DNA of 20,076 nucleotides from a virus: the IMG/VR virus record IMGVR_UViG_3300029448_000588, positions 1-20,076 of that record; one strand, given 5' to 3'. Below the pieces are notes generated by a model that was not told the origin of the DNA, did not search any database, and saw only the letters and a program-made list of their open reading frames with translations. The translations under genes were made by a program, and so were the position numbers. Shown here piece after piece: positions 6,198 through 13,053 of this stretch. Within the stretch, counting starts at the first letter, position 1. The number at the start of each line of letters is the position of its first letter.

Positions 6198-6559
6198 TGA
6201 AAAAAGCTGAAAAAGTTAAACTCAATAAACTTGTTAGAGAACTTTGTCTGCTTAGAGATAAGTGTTGTTTGAGGTGTGGTAAAACTACCACACTTCAAGC
6301 TTCTCATATTTATCCTAAAGGTAAATTTCCTAAGATGCAGTTTAATCCTGATAATGTTAAGATATTGTGTGTAGGTTGTCATCTTTATTGGTGGCACAGA
6401 CACCCCATAGAGGCTCATAAATGGGCGGAAAAGACATTAGGTAAGGTTAGGTTAAACAGATTAAAAAAACAGTCAAATACAATAAATAAAACACTTTGGG
6501 ATTTTAAAGAAATACAAAACGAATTAAAAAAACAAATAGGAGAGTTAAATGATAATTAA
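6197..6559 (+). CDS. HNH endonuclease-like protein
   Basis: 120 aa, start in TAATG. Zinc-finger HNH layout: C24-x2-C27 (CCLRCGKT), the catalytic-histidine strand ASHIYP (H37), a basic turn KGKFPKMQFNPDN with N53, and C58-x2-C61-H62 (CVGCHLYWWHRHP), then a helical C-terminus. This matches phage proteins annotated as HNH endonucleases or NinG-like recombination nucleases, which cut DNA using the His in xSHI and a metal in the beta-beta-alpha fold. Location among SSB and replication genes fits a recombination or repair role better than the packaging-associated HNH proteins found beside terminases. Confidence 0.8.
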   Translation: MKKAEKVKLNKLVRELCLLRDKCCLRCGKTTTLQASHIYPKGKFPKMQFNPDNVKILCVGCHLYWWHRHPIEAHKWAEKTLGKVRLNRLKKQSNTINKTLWDFKEIQNELKKQIGELNDN

Positions 6560-6779
6560 GTTTTTAAAAAAACATCCAACATCAAATAATACTTGGAGTA
6601 ATCAAATAGGTCATGTCGGAACTTATAATATAGGTTCAACAATAAAAGCTATGAATTTAGTAGTTCAAGGATATGCAGAATTAGTTCATTCATGTAAGAG
6701 TTGTAATCCTTATCATTTAAATATTGACTTAGAGGATTTTAAAAAACCATTTAAACTAGAGGAGATTAAAAATGGCTAA
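6549..6779 (+). CDS. Early hypothetical protein
   Basis: 76 aa, ATG overlaps the HNH stop by 11 nt. The motif CKSCNP (CxxC) is central; before it lie IIKFLKKHPTSNNTW and HVGTYNIGSTIKAMNLVVQGYAEL, and after it an acidic helix. One CxxC alone cannot make a zinc site without partners. No ribosome-binding site other than GGAG in the preceding gene about 9 nt upstream. Unknown function; placed between two replication or recombination genes. Confidence 0.6.
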   Translation: MIIKFLKKHPTSNNTWSNQIGHVGTYNIGSTIKAMNLVVQGYAELVHSCKSCNPYHLNIDLEDFKKPFKLEEIKNG

Positions 6780-7551
6780 GAGATTTATAGACACTAAAAT
6801 TTGGGATAAATCATGGTTTAGAAAGTTATCAACTAAATACAAATTATTTTGGGTGTATTTACTAGGTAAATGTGACCATGCTGGAATTTGGGATGCTGAT
6901 TGGGAACTAGCTGAATTTATTATTGGTGAGCAAGTGATATTTGATAAATTACCTCAAGTTATTAAAGATAAAATGAAATTTATAGAAGGTAAAGACCAAT
7001 ATTTTATTCCTAGTTTTATTAAGTTTCAATATGGTGAATTAAAAGAACATTCTAAACCTCATTTAAGTGTAATTAAAAGACTTAATGAAAAGGGATTATA
7101 TAACCCTATAGAAAGAGTTAACATAACCCTTAAAGATAAAGATAAAGATAAGGTTAAAGTAAAAACTAAAAAAAAAGATAAAGAAGCAGAGTTTTCACGA
7201 AATTCTTTTAAGATTGCACAAGAATTAAATATTAATGATGAAATTTATACAGAGTTTGTTGAATATTGGACAGAATCAAATATGAATGGAACTAAAATGA
7301 AATTTGAAATGCAAAAAACTTTTGATATTAAGAGAAGACTAAGAAAATGGAATAAGAACCATGAACAATGGAATGTAAATGTTAAAGAAAAAAAACCTTT
7401 TGAGGCTACATTTAAAAAAACACCTACTGGATTATATAAAGCATTTTGTTCTAAGTGTGGTAAGAGAGAAATGCCTAATGATAAATGGCAATTAAAAGAG
7501 GGTTCTAGTTGTTGTAGAGTTGATTATACTCCTGAACAAAATTATGCATAA
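6772..7551 (+). CDS. Phage replication initiator-like protein
   Basis: 259 aa, ATG 8 nt before the upstream stop, with GGAG upstream. The N-terminus (RFIDTKIWDKSWFRKLSTKYKLFWVYLLGKCDHAGIWDADWELAEFIIG, read in parts) is the conserved block of phage replication proteins in which a winged helix follows the signature KLFWxYLLxxCDHAGIW. A charged repeat linker at about residues 120-143 (KDKDKDKVKVKTKKKDK) separates it from a helical C-terminal domain similar in layout to DnaD/DnaT-type modules. It ends with a zinc-finger-like part, CSKCG at 226-230 and CC at 247-248. Likely binds the phage origin and loads the helicase. Coupled to the next gene by an 8-nt overlap. Confidence 0.7.
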   Translation: MAKRFIDTKIWDKSWFRKLSTKYKLFWVYLLGKCDHAGIWDADWELAEFIIGEQVIFDKLPQVIKDKMKFIEGKDQYFIPSFIKFQYGELKEHSKPHLSVIKRLNEKGLYNPIERVNITLKDKDKDKVKVKTKKKDKEAEFSRNSFKIAQELNINDEIYTEFVEYWTESNMNGTKMKFEMQKTFDIKRRLRKWNKNHEQWNVNVKEKKPFEATFKKTPTGLYKAFCSKCGKREMPNDKWQLKEGSSCCRVDYTPEQNYA

Positions 7552-7816
7552 AGATGATGAATTACATATAATTGATTATATATTAGAAAAAACTGATAAA
7601 AGGAGATATACACCTCAACTAAATCAAGTAAGACACGAACATAGGAAGTACAGACATGATGATGTAATTAAATTATGTAATTATTGTGAACATCTTTGGA
7701 GTCCAGTTCCTCATTGGGTGGATAAAAGTTTGTTTAGAATTTATCCAAAAGACATTATTCCAAAGATAGGGAAAAAGAAAAAGAAATGTCCAAAATGCGA
7801 AAAAATAAATAGGTAA
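7544..7816 (+). CDS. Small zinc-ribbon protein upstream of Mom-like gene
   Basis: 90 aa from ATG 7544, which overlaps the previous stop in ATGCATAA; a TTG start 24 nt earlier is possible but would lie inside the upstream gene. Two CxxC knuckles, C45-x2-C48 (CNYCEHLW) and C82-x2-C85 (CPKCEKINR), are separated by a Trp/Pro-rich loop and a Lys-run; together they make a treble-clef or zinc-ribbon candidate. The N-terminus is helical and basic (YRHDDVIKL). Gap to the Mom-like gene is only 6 nt. In phage Mu, a small zinc-binding protein (Com) encoded immediately before mom activates its translation, so a Com-like role is possible but not shown. Confidence 0.65.
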   Translation: MHKDDELHIIDYILEKTDKRRYTPQLNQVRHEHRKYRHDDVIKLCNYCEHLWSPVPHWVDKSLFRIYPKDIIPKIGKKKKKCPKCEKINR

Positions 7817-7822
7817 TAAAAA

Positions 7823-8503
7823 ATGTCAATAAAAAATAAATATTCAGTTGATTCTATTCCTAAACATGAAACTTATGACTGGTTATTGTATAAACATTAT
7901 GCTAAAAGATTAACTAATATTCAATATTCTTTTGGTTTGTTTGATATTCACAATAAATTAATTGGTGTTTGTACATTTGGGATACCAGCCGTTTCTCAAT
8001 GGAAAGATGATTATTTAGAGTTAAATAGGTTATGTATTGATTCAACAGAAAAAAACATTCTTTCCTTTTTTGTATCTCAATGTTTAAAAAAAGTATCTAA
8101 TAAGAGAATAATAGTTAGTTTTTCTGACCCAAATCAGAACCATAATGGATATATTTATCAAGCTACGAATTGGATTTATACGGGTATTGGTTCAAATACA
8201 AAAAAATACACATTAAATGGGAGAGATTATCACCCTAGACATTTAAATAAAAGTGATGATTTTTTTATAAAATTAGTTAAACCATATAAAATTGACATAA
8301 ATAAAAATACAGTAGATGAAATATGGTCAAAATTAGGAGGTAAAGTTGAAAAACAAAAAGGTAAACACAGATATTTTTACACAAAGACAAAAAAACAAAA
8401 GAACACAATTTTAAGTAAATATAAAATATATCCATATCCAAAAGGACAAAATAAAAACTATGATGCTAGTTATAAACCAAAAACACAAGTAAAACTATTT
8501 TAA
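7823..8503 (+). CDS. mom: Mom-like DNA modification protein
   Basis: 226 aa, acetyltransferase (GNAT)-like Mom family. Diagnostic blocks in order: WLLYKHYAKRL..IQYSFGLFD (20-41), LIGVCTFGIP (46-55), LELNRLCI (65-72), IIVSFSDPNQNHNGYIYQAT followed by NWIYTG (96-121), NGRDYHPRHL (132-141), and a basic C-terminus with KHRYFYTKTKK and YPYPKG. In phage Mu, Mom converts adenine to N6-(1-acetamido)-adenine and so shields DNA from many restriction enzymes; this protein probably makes that or a related base change on newly copied phage DNA. Ribosome-binding site is weak (only AGGT upstream), in contrast to its neighbours. It is the last gene of the early operon, just before promoter 2. Confidence 0.8.
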   Translation: MSIKNKYSVDSIPKHETYDWLLYKHYAKRLTNIQYSFGLFDIHNKLIGVCTFGIPAVSQWKDDYLELNRLCIDSTEKNILSFFVSQCLKKVSNKRIIVSFSDPNQNHNGYIYQATNWIYTGIGSNTKKYTLNGRDYHPRHLNKSDDFFIKLVKPYKIDINKNTVDEIWSKLGGKVEKQKGKHRYFYTKTKKQKNTILSKYKIYPYPKGQNKNYDASYKPKTQVKLF

Positions 8504-8504
8504 C

Positions 8505-8537
8505 TAACCCTTAGATAACCTTTAAGTAACTGTTTGA
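8505..8537 (+). repeat. 11-bp TAACC direct repeats (iterons) before promoter 2
   Basis: Three 11-bp units in tandem: TAACCCTTAGA (8505-8515), TAACCTTTAAG (8516-8526) and the weaker TAACTGTTTGA (8527-8537), whose end overlaps the -35 box. CTAACCCTTARATAACC is shared with the array at 3104-3120. Distance from the end of this 17-nt block to -35 is 13 nt here and 24 nt at promoter 1, a difference of 11 nt or one helical turn. Confidence 0.65.
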
Positions 8538-8561
8538 CCTTTCAAATTTATTGTTTATATT
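8534..8561 (+). promoter_or_regulatory. Early promoter 2 (sigma70-like)
   Basis: TTGACC (8534-8539), 16-bp spacer, TATATT (8556-8561), then 5 nt and GCGAAT (8567-8572), as at promoter 1. The leader AAATAAGGAGTTTTAAAATG reaches the start at 8597 and is nearly identical to the one before 3209. Confidence 0.7.
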
Positions 8562-8596
8562 CTTTTGCGAATATTAATTAAATAAGGAGTTTTAAA

Positions 8597-8932
8597 ATGG
8601 TAAAATTAACTGAATTAGAAAAAAAAGTTCTTGACGAAATAACTGAATATTCTGATATAGCTACAGATGGTTTTGGTTTGCAAGGATATATTTTACATAG
8701 TGCGTTTCCTATGAATAAATTTAGAGGTGTTTTTTCTTCTCTAGTAAAAAAGGGTGTCTGTAGATTTACTTATTTTGACCCTGAGTATAATATAGGAATG
8801 GAGCCTATGACAGAAGGATATGTGACTGATGAGTTTCAAGAAGAGGTGGAAAAATTTGACCCAAAAATACATTCTGAAGAAGAAAGATATTTAATAGAAA
8901 ATACTGGATATAGACTTATAAATATCTGTTAA
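8597..8932 (+). CDS. Small winged-helix-like hypothetical protein
   Basis: 111 aa, sole gene between promoter 2 and a terminator, with GGAG 7 nt before ATG. The N-terminal half (LTELEKKVLDEITEYSD, then FPMNKFRGVFSSLVKKGVCRFTYFDPEY) has helix, helix, recognition-type helix and a beta hairpin, in the order of a winged helix such as those beginning LTxxExxVLxxI. The C-terminal half is acidic (DEFQEEVEKFDPKIHSEEER). It may be a DNA-binding regulator with its own promoter of the shared type, perhaps controlling the early-late switch. Family not confirmed. Confidence 0.65.
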   Translation: MVKLTELEKKVLDEITEYSDIATDGFGLQGYILHSAFPMNKFRGVFSSLVKKGVCRFTYFDPEYNIGMEPMTEGYVTDEFQEEVEKFDPKIHSEEERYLIENTGYRLINIC

Positions 8933-8953
8933 TAAATAATAAAGAAACCAATC

Positions 8954-8975
8954 AGCCCCTTAAATGGGGCTTTTT
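8954..8975 (+). terminator. Rho-independent terminator
   Basis: Perfect 6-bp GC-rich stem AGCCCC (8954-8959) and GGGGCT (8966-8971), loop TTAAAT, followed by five T (8971-8975). It lies 21 nt after the stop of the gene at 8597 and closes that short transcript, or attenuates readthrough into the gene at 9010. Confidence 0.85.
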
Positions 8976-9009
8976 GGGTATGAATAAAAAACAAAATAGG
9001 AGTAGTAAG

Positions 9010-9369
9010 ATGAAGTATATTAAAAACCTAACCATAAGTGCAGACAACATACATAACTTTAAAATATCCAACAGTGTGGATAAAAGTAGTTGGTTTAAGT
9101 TTGATTTAACTTTTATAAGTGTAACTAAGCAAGATAGTGTAGGAAAAGGAAAATTTCTTACTATTTGTTGGAATGGTGTTGGAGGAGTTCAATTAGTAGC
9201 TACAGAATCAAATGGAATTTATATAGTTCCCGAATATGAAGTAACTCTATTAGAAAAAGTTATGAAGGAGCATAAAGATAGAATAAAAGATGTAGTTAGA
9301 GAATATAGCAATAACCTTAAAAATGTAAATAAGATTGGAACAAGTGGACTTGATATATACAAGAAATAG
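9010..9369 (+). CDS. Hypothetical protein between two terminators
   Basis: 119 aa from ATG 9010, chosen because GGAG (8999-9002) is 7 nt upstream; the frame extends back to TTG 8974 and ATG 8980, which lie in or beside the terminator and lack a ribosome-binding site. Beta-rich N-terminus (KYIKNLTISADNIHNFKISN; WFKFDLTFISV), then FLTICWNGVGGVQLVATESN and IYIVPEYEV, then a charged helix (LLEKVMKEHKDRIKDVVREY). No family recognised. It would need readthrough of the terminator at 8954, since no clear promoter lies between. Confidence 0.65.
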   Translation: MKYIKNLTISADNIHNFKISNSVDKSSWFKFDLTFISVTKQDSVGKGKFLTICWNGVGGVQLVATESNGIYIVPEYEVTLLEKVMKEHKDRIKDVVREYSNNLKNVNKIGTSGLDIYKK

Positions 9370-9395
9370 ACACTAACATAAACCTAAAAGAAAAG

Positions 9396-9423
9396 AGCCT
9401 TGAGAAATCAGGGCTTTTTTTTT
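9396..9423 (+). terminator. Rho-independent terminator ending the early region
   Basis: AGCCTTG (9396-9402), loop AGAAAT, CAGGGCT (9409-9415): a 7-bp stem with one G-T pair, followed by nine T (9415-9423). Strong classical terminator, 26 nt after the last early stop, insulating the late region. Confidence 0.9.
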
Positions 9424-9440
9424 ACTCTCTCTACTTTCCT

Positions 9441-9460
9441 ATCCTATACTATCCTATACT
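9441..9460 (+). repeat. 10-bp tandem repeat
   Basis: ATCCTATACT occurs twice with no gap, preceded by TTTCCT and followed by ATACT, so partial units flank it. CTATACT is the complement of AGTATAG, which recurs as AGTATACT at 9492 and AGTAGTATAT at 9532. It may be a multi-site operator of about one helical turn per unit. Confidence 0.6.
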
Positions 9461-9469
9461 ATACTCGTA

Positions 9470-9485
9470 TTTCTACATGTAGAAA
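9470..9485. promoter_or_regulatory. 16-bp perfect palindrome (operator candidate)
   Basis: TTTCTACATGTAGAAA reads the same on both strands. Its dyad with no loop is typical of a homodimer-binding site rather than an RNA hairpin. It sits between the early terminator and the late genes. Confidence 0.55.
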
Positions 9486-9655
9486 CTAAATAGTATACTG
9501 TTCAACCCCTAAATCACCTTATTTGGGTCTGAGTAGTATATGCATTTTTATTCATTATATTCCTCGTTTTATTGCAAACCTTAATATAGTTTTAGGTATT
9601 TTATTAAACCTCCTAAATGGTATAAATTAGACCCAACAACAACAAGGAGTATCTT

Positions 9656-9745
9656 ATGCCTAAAGGTAAAGGTTACGGCTTTGGTAAAGCGAAACCAAAA
9701 AAGAAACGTAAGATGATTAAGAAAATTGTCAAAAAGAAAAAGTAA
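9656..9745 (+). CDS. 29-aa Lys-rich micro-peptide, first late gene
   Basis: MPKGKGYGFGKAKPKKKRKM followed by IKKIVKKKK: 29 residues with about half Lys or Arg. ATG lies 6 nt after a perfect AAGGAG, the best ribosome-binding site nearby, and it is the first reading frame of the late operon. The N-terminal PKGKGYG turn and polybasic tail suggest nucleic-acid binding or a packaged minor virion peptide; that is inference. The next reading frame begins inside its 3' end in the +1 frame, with no good start of its own. Confidence 0.6.
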   Translation: MPKGKGYGFGKAKPKKKRKMIKKIVKKKK

Positions 9746-9911
9746 AGAAGGTATTGCAATTACTACTGAATTAGTGGGGATTCGCAATTTAAAGACTACT
9801 GGTAATTATAGACTAGAGTTTGATGTCTTTGAAATAGACTCTCATAAAATTGCTGAGCTAATAATGAAATTAAACAAAGCATTTATGATGGGTCTAGTGG
9901 AGATAGATTAA
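9726..9911 (+). CDS. Small late protein with unclear start
   Basis: 61 aa if it starts at TTG 9726; no ATG and no ribosome-binding site are available. The C-terminal part looks genuine: GNYRLEFDVFEIDSHKIAELIMKLNKAFMMGLVEID (read in parts), a strand followed by a helix. Its stop overlaps the terminase small subunit start (TAATG). Since it overlaps the Lys-rich peptide in the +1 frame, it may be made by TTG initiation, by reinitiation after TAA 9743, or by frameshifting. Function unknown. Confidence 0.5.
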   Translation: MSKRKSKEGIAITTELVGIRNLKTTGNYRLEFDVFEIDSHKIAELIMKLNKAFMMGLVEID

Positions 9912-10240
9912 TGTCTAAAAAACAAACACAGAACAAACGACCTGATGGAAAATTTGCTAAGGGTAATAAGTTAGGGAATAGATGGAAGAAAGGACAATCA
10001 GGTAACCCTAATGGAAGAAGAAACGCCTATACTGATTTAATAAAAGATTTTAGTTTTAAAAAGAATGGTGATAAGGAAAGAAGAGAAGTTATAGTGTCTA
10101 AGTTGTTCCAGTTAGCTGAAAGAGGTGACCTTAGAGCTATGCAGTTTATTATTGAAAGACTAGAAGGTAAAGCATTAGAGAGACAGGAAAGAACAAACAA
10201 GTCAGAACCTATTCAGGTTATGGTTATAGAAGATGATTGA
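9911..10240 (+). CDS. terS: Terminase small subunit (probable)
   Basis: 109 aa, ATG in TAATG with TGGAG upstream. The N-terminus carries RPDGKFAKGNKLGNRWKKGQSGNPNGR (read in parts), the glycine- and lysine-rich KGQSGNPNGRP-type motif of DUF5681 proteins found before terminases. Then come helices (AYTDLIKDFSF; REVIVSKLFQLAERGDLRAMQFIIERLEGK) and an acidic end. It would recognise the packaging site and regulate the large subunit. Its last 8 nt overlap the terL start, and adjacency to terL is the best evidence for this role. Confidence 0.7.
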   Translation: MSKKQTQNKRPDGKFAKGNKLGNRWKKGQSGNPNGRRNAYTDLIKDFSFKKNGDKERREVIVSKLFQLAERGDLRAMQFIIERLEGKALERQERTNKSEPIQVMVIEDD

Positions 10241-11435
10241 ATGGACTGTTAATAAGACTAGAAGAGATATATTAAAAGACCCTTCTAGATTTAAAGTTAT
10301 TGTTGCTGGTAGAAGGTGGGGTAAGACTGTATTAAGTTTGATGTATTTACTCAAAGACCCTTTTAAAACTGATGAAAGAAGATTCTATGTCACTCCTACC
10401 TATAAACAAGGTAAGATGATAGTATTCCCTATACTCAGGAGAATGTTTGGAAACTTTACTGGTGCAAAGTTAAATGAAACTGAAATGTCTGTTATCTTTG
10501 AGAATGGTGCAGAGTTATCAGTCAAGGGTGCTGACAATGAGAATAATTTAAGAGGTGTGTCACTAACAAAATGTGTGATGGATGAAATGGCTTATATTAA
10601 ACCTCATGTATGGGAAGAAATTATCATGCCTATGTTAGCAACCACTAAAGGAGAGGTCTTATTTATTGGAACTCCTAGTGGGTATGATATTATGTATGAC
10701 CTATACTCTAAAGGTCAATCAGAAGATGACTGGAGTAGTTGGCAGTTTAAAACTATAGATGGTGGGTTTGTACCTAAAGAAGAAATAGAAAGAGCAAAGA
10801 GAACAATGGATGAGTCTGTATTTAGACAAGAGTTTGAGGGTTCTTTTGAATCAACTGGTAATAGAGCCGCTTGGAACTTTGATAGAGAGACCCATGTTGT
10901 AAAAGCTGATGAACTATCTAATAAATTGTGGTGGGGAGTTGACCATAATGTTGATTTTAACACGGCTACATTAGCAACAGAGTATTCAGATGGAACAGTA
11001 CATTACTTTGATGAGATAAGACTAAAGAATAGTAATACTGAAGAACTTGCAATAGAGATGAAAAAGATTGCACCTAACATTGAGTGTTATCCTGACCCAG
11101 CTGGAAAAAATAGGTCTACAACGTCAAGAAGAAGCGACCATGATATTCTATCTGAATTTGGGTTTTTAATTAGAGCAAAGAAGTCTCATCCTAGTCATAT
11201 AGATAGATTAAATATTTTAAATAGAAAACTTAAAGATGCTGAAGGTAATATAAGTATGACTGTTGACCCCTCATGTGTCCATTTAATTAAAGACCTAGAA
11301 CAATGCCAAAGAGATAGAAGAGGTGGACTAGATAAGTCTGATATGAACCTTACTCACGCTTTAGATGCTTGTTCTTATGGGTTGGCATATAAGTTTCCTA
11401 TTAAAAAAGCTTTTGCAACCACTAGAAGTTGGTGA
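10233..11435 (+). CDS. terL: Terminase large subunit
   Basis: 400 aa packaging motor and nuclease. ATPase: Walker A AGRRWGKT (25-32), Walker B CVMDEMA (114-120, D117-E118), coupling motif FIGTPSG (144-150). RNase H-like nuclease: WWGVDHN with D237, CYPDPAG with D288, THALDACSYG with D378. Length is normal to slightly short. It threads concatemeric DNA through the portal and cuts it. ATG overlaps the small-subunit stop by 8 nt. A 45-nt spacer separates it from the portal gene. Confidence 0.95.
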   Translation: MIEWTVNKTRRDILKDPSRFKVIVAGRRWGKTVLSLMYLLKDPFKTDERRFYVTPTYKQGKMIVFPILRRMFGNFTGAKLNETEMSVIFENGAELSVKGADNENNLRGVSLTKCVMDEMAYIKPHVWEEIIMPMLATTKGEVLFIGTPSGYDIMYDLYSKGQSEDDWSSWQFKTIDGGFVPKEEIERAKRTMDESVFRQEFEGSFESTGNRAAWNFDRETHVVKADELSNKLWWGVDHNVDFNTATLATEYSDGTVHYFDEIRLKNSNTEELAIEMKKIAPNIECYPDPAGKNRSTTSRRSDHDILSEFGFLIRAKKSHPSHIDRLNILNRKLKDAEGNISMTVDPSCVHLIKDLEQCQRDRRGGLDKSDMNLTHALDACSYGLAYKFPIKKAFATTRSW

Positions 11436-11480
11436 TAATAAAAGTTGGGGAGAACTAACAAATAAAGAGGAATATGGAAG

Positions 11481-12842
11481 ATGTATAATTTTGGAAAAAG
11501 TGTAAATAGAGTAGTTATCCCTGAACTTTCTGAAATGGTAGTAATGCAGAGTGTGATTAATGCTCATGAAAACTATATTGATAATGAGGACACTTATGTC
11601 TTAGAGAGTTTAGACTTTTACTATAATCAGAACTTAGACACACACCTAGAACAATGGTTTGCATCTGAGAGTCTTAGTCAAGTACCTCCTTATGTCACCT
11701 CTTGTGTACCTCGTTTTGCTCGTGCTAGGATGATGTTATACAAAGAACCTCCTAAGAGATTTATAGGTGGTGAAAGAAGTGAAATATATGATGATATATC
11801 TTTTAAATTAGATTCTAAAACTAAGGAATTTGCTGAGTTATCTTGGTTGCTAGGACATTGTTGGATGAAATCTAAGTACAATGAGAGAAAACAGAGACTA
11901 GAATATGAAGTTCTCCCAATGGTGCAAGAGTATTATCACACTTCAGATAGTGAACCTTATGGATACTCTTATGAAATAGAGAGTCCTGACAACCATAAAA
12001 GATTTGTGTTTTGGAGTGAGCAAAGAGATGGTGTAGATGGTATGCACTTTGAGTTTAATCAGAAAGGCGAAAGGATTCCTATATCTGAAGACATGATAAA
12101 TCCTTATAAGATAAATCCTATAAGTAGAGTGGAGTTTTCTTCTAGTTCTTATGATGTCACTAGGGTTTCTCTACATTTAGCAATAGCTATGACTGAAGTA
12201 GCTTTAGGGATAAGGTCAAAGCTAGGTCAACCAGTATTCACAGGAATAGATGAAGGTCAATCAAGATTGAAGGCTGGAATAGATAATGCAATTATAATTC
12301 CTGAAGGTGCATCCTTTGATTATAAGTCACCTACTGGAAGTATTACAGAAATGATTGAAGGTGTGAAAGCTATGGCTAACCAAGTAGCTGAGAATAATCA
12401 GTTAAGAATCAGATGGGGTGAGTCAGGTGGGAATGTACCTAGTGGAGAAGCTTTAAGAATTATGGAGATTGAAAACCTTGAATCTAGAAAGTCAGATGAA
12501 GGTTTATTCAGAGAGTGGGAACATTCAAGATATGAAATAGATAGAAGGATTTTAGAGACACATAATGTAAGTAATTTATCAGAAGATTATGCAGTTGATT
12601 TTGGGGAGGTCAGTTTCCCAATGTCACCACAGGAAGAAAGAAACTGGTTAGATTGGAAGATTAAAAATGGGATAATGACTCAGAAAGACTTATTATTATA
12701 TTTTAATAGTGACATGACTGACTCTGAGTTAGATGAAAAGTTAGGAGAAGTAAGAGAAGAACAAAGAGCAACAGTAGAAGCTACACAACCTACACAACCA
12801 ACCTTTGAGGGATTAAGGAAACTTGGCACAATTAATTCGTAA
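11481..12842 (+). CDS. Portal protein (SPP1 gp6-like)
   Basis: 453 aa, ATG 11481 with GAGG ten nt upstream. An N-terminal segment with helices and RARMMLYKEPPKRF, a beta-rich clip-like region (YEVLPMVQEYYHTSD; RFVFWSEQRDG), IRWGESGGNVPSGEALRIMEIE at the stem-wing helices, and a C-terminal helical crown are all in the order of dodecameric portal proteins. It forms the ring at the capsid vertex through which terminase pumps DNA and to which the tail attaches. Its last 20 nt overlap the next frame. Position between terL and the MuF gene is standard. Confidence 0.85.
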   Translation: MYNFGKSVNRVVIPELSEMVVMQSVINAHENYIDNEDTYVLESLDFYYNQNLDTHLEQWFASESLSQVPPYVTSCVPRFARARMMLYKEPPKRFIGGERSEIYDDISFKLDSKTKEFAELSWLLGHCWMKSKYNERKQRLEYEVLPMVQEYYHTSDSEPYGYSYEIESPDNHKRFVFWSEQRDGVDGMHFEFNQKGERIPISEDMINPYKINPISRVEFSSSSYDVTRVSLHLAIAMTEVALGIRSKLGQPVFTGIDEGQSRLKAGIDNAIIIPEGASFDYKSPTGSITEMIEGVKAMANQVAENNQLRIRWGESGGNVPSGEALRIMEIENLESRKSDEGLFREWEHSRYEIDRRILETHNVSNLSEDYAVDFGEVSFPMSPQEERNWLDWKIKNGIMTQKDLLLYFNSDMTDSELDEKLGEVREEQRATVEATQPTQPTFEGLRKLGTINS

Positions 12843-13053
12843 GTATATGGAAGACCTAGATAAGTTAGAGTCTGTTATAGAAGAAAACGCTGATAATCTA
12901 CTAGGTGCTATTGATTTAGATGAGATGTTAAAAGACCCTGAAGGATATTTACTGTCATTAGGTGATGCTTTTCTTAAAGAACACATAGATGAAATAGAAA
13001 AAGCTGGTCAGTTAGGTACTAAGTTTGCAAATAAGATTATAGAAGAGTCATGA
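12823..13053 (+). CDS. Small acidic protein between portal and morphogenesis genes
   Basis: 76 aa from TTG 12823, which has AAGGA four nt upstream, or 68 aa from ATG 12847, which has no ribosome-binding site; the start is unresolved. The sequence is helical and acidic: LDKLESVIEENADNLLGAIDLDEMLKDPEGYLLSLGDAFLKEHIDEIEKA (read in parts). Its stop overlaps the next ATG in ATGA. A role as a head-assembly accessory is inferred from position only. Confidence 0.6.
   Translation: MAQLIRKYMEDLDKLESVIEENADNLLGAIDLDEMLKDPEGYLLSLGDAFLKEHIDEIEKAGQLGTKFANKIIEES

Larger units (their letters stand above)
9424..9655. promoter_or_regulatory. Early/late regulatory gap with late-promoter candidate
   Basis: No gene is visible in this stretch. 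It holds, in order: the tandem repeat 9441-9460, the palindrome 9470-9485, the 8-bp palindrome AGTATACT (9492-9499), and CAACCCCTAAA (9503-9513), a degenerate relative of the TAACCCTTAAA iterons. The same segment forms an imperfect inverted repeat with ATTTGGGT (9521-9528). Last comes an extended -10 box TGGTATAAAT (9618-9627), giving a leader of about 23 nt before ATG 9656 with AAGGAG at 9644-9649. No good -35 accompanies it, so late transcription may need an activator bound to the upstream repeats. Confidence 0.55.

Noticed and set aside
9739-9750. Programmed -1 frameshift signal
   Set aside because: No X-XXY-YYZ heptamer in the correct phase; the overlap would need a +1 shift, so it is noted only as one option.
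9581-9787. Minus-strand frame of 68 aa over the late leader
   Set aside because: Covers the SD and start of the 29-aa peptide; hydrophobic look arises from reading Lys codons backwards as Phe/Leu.
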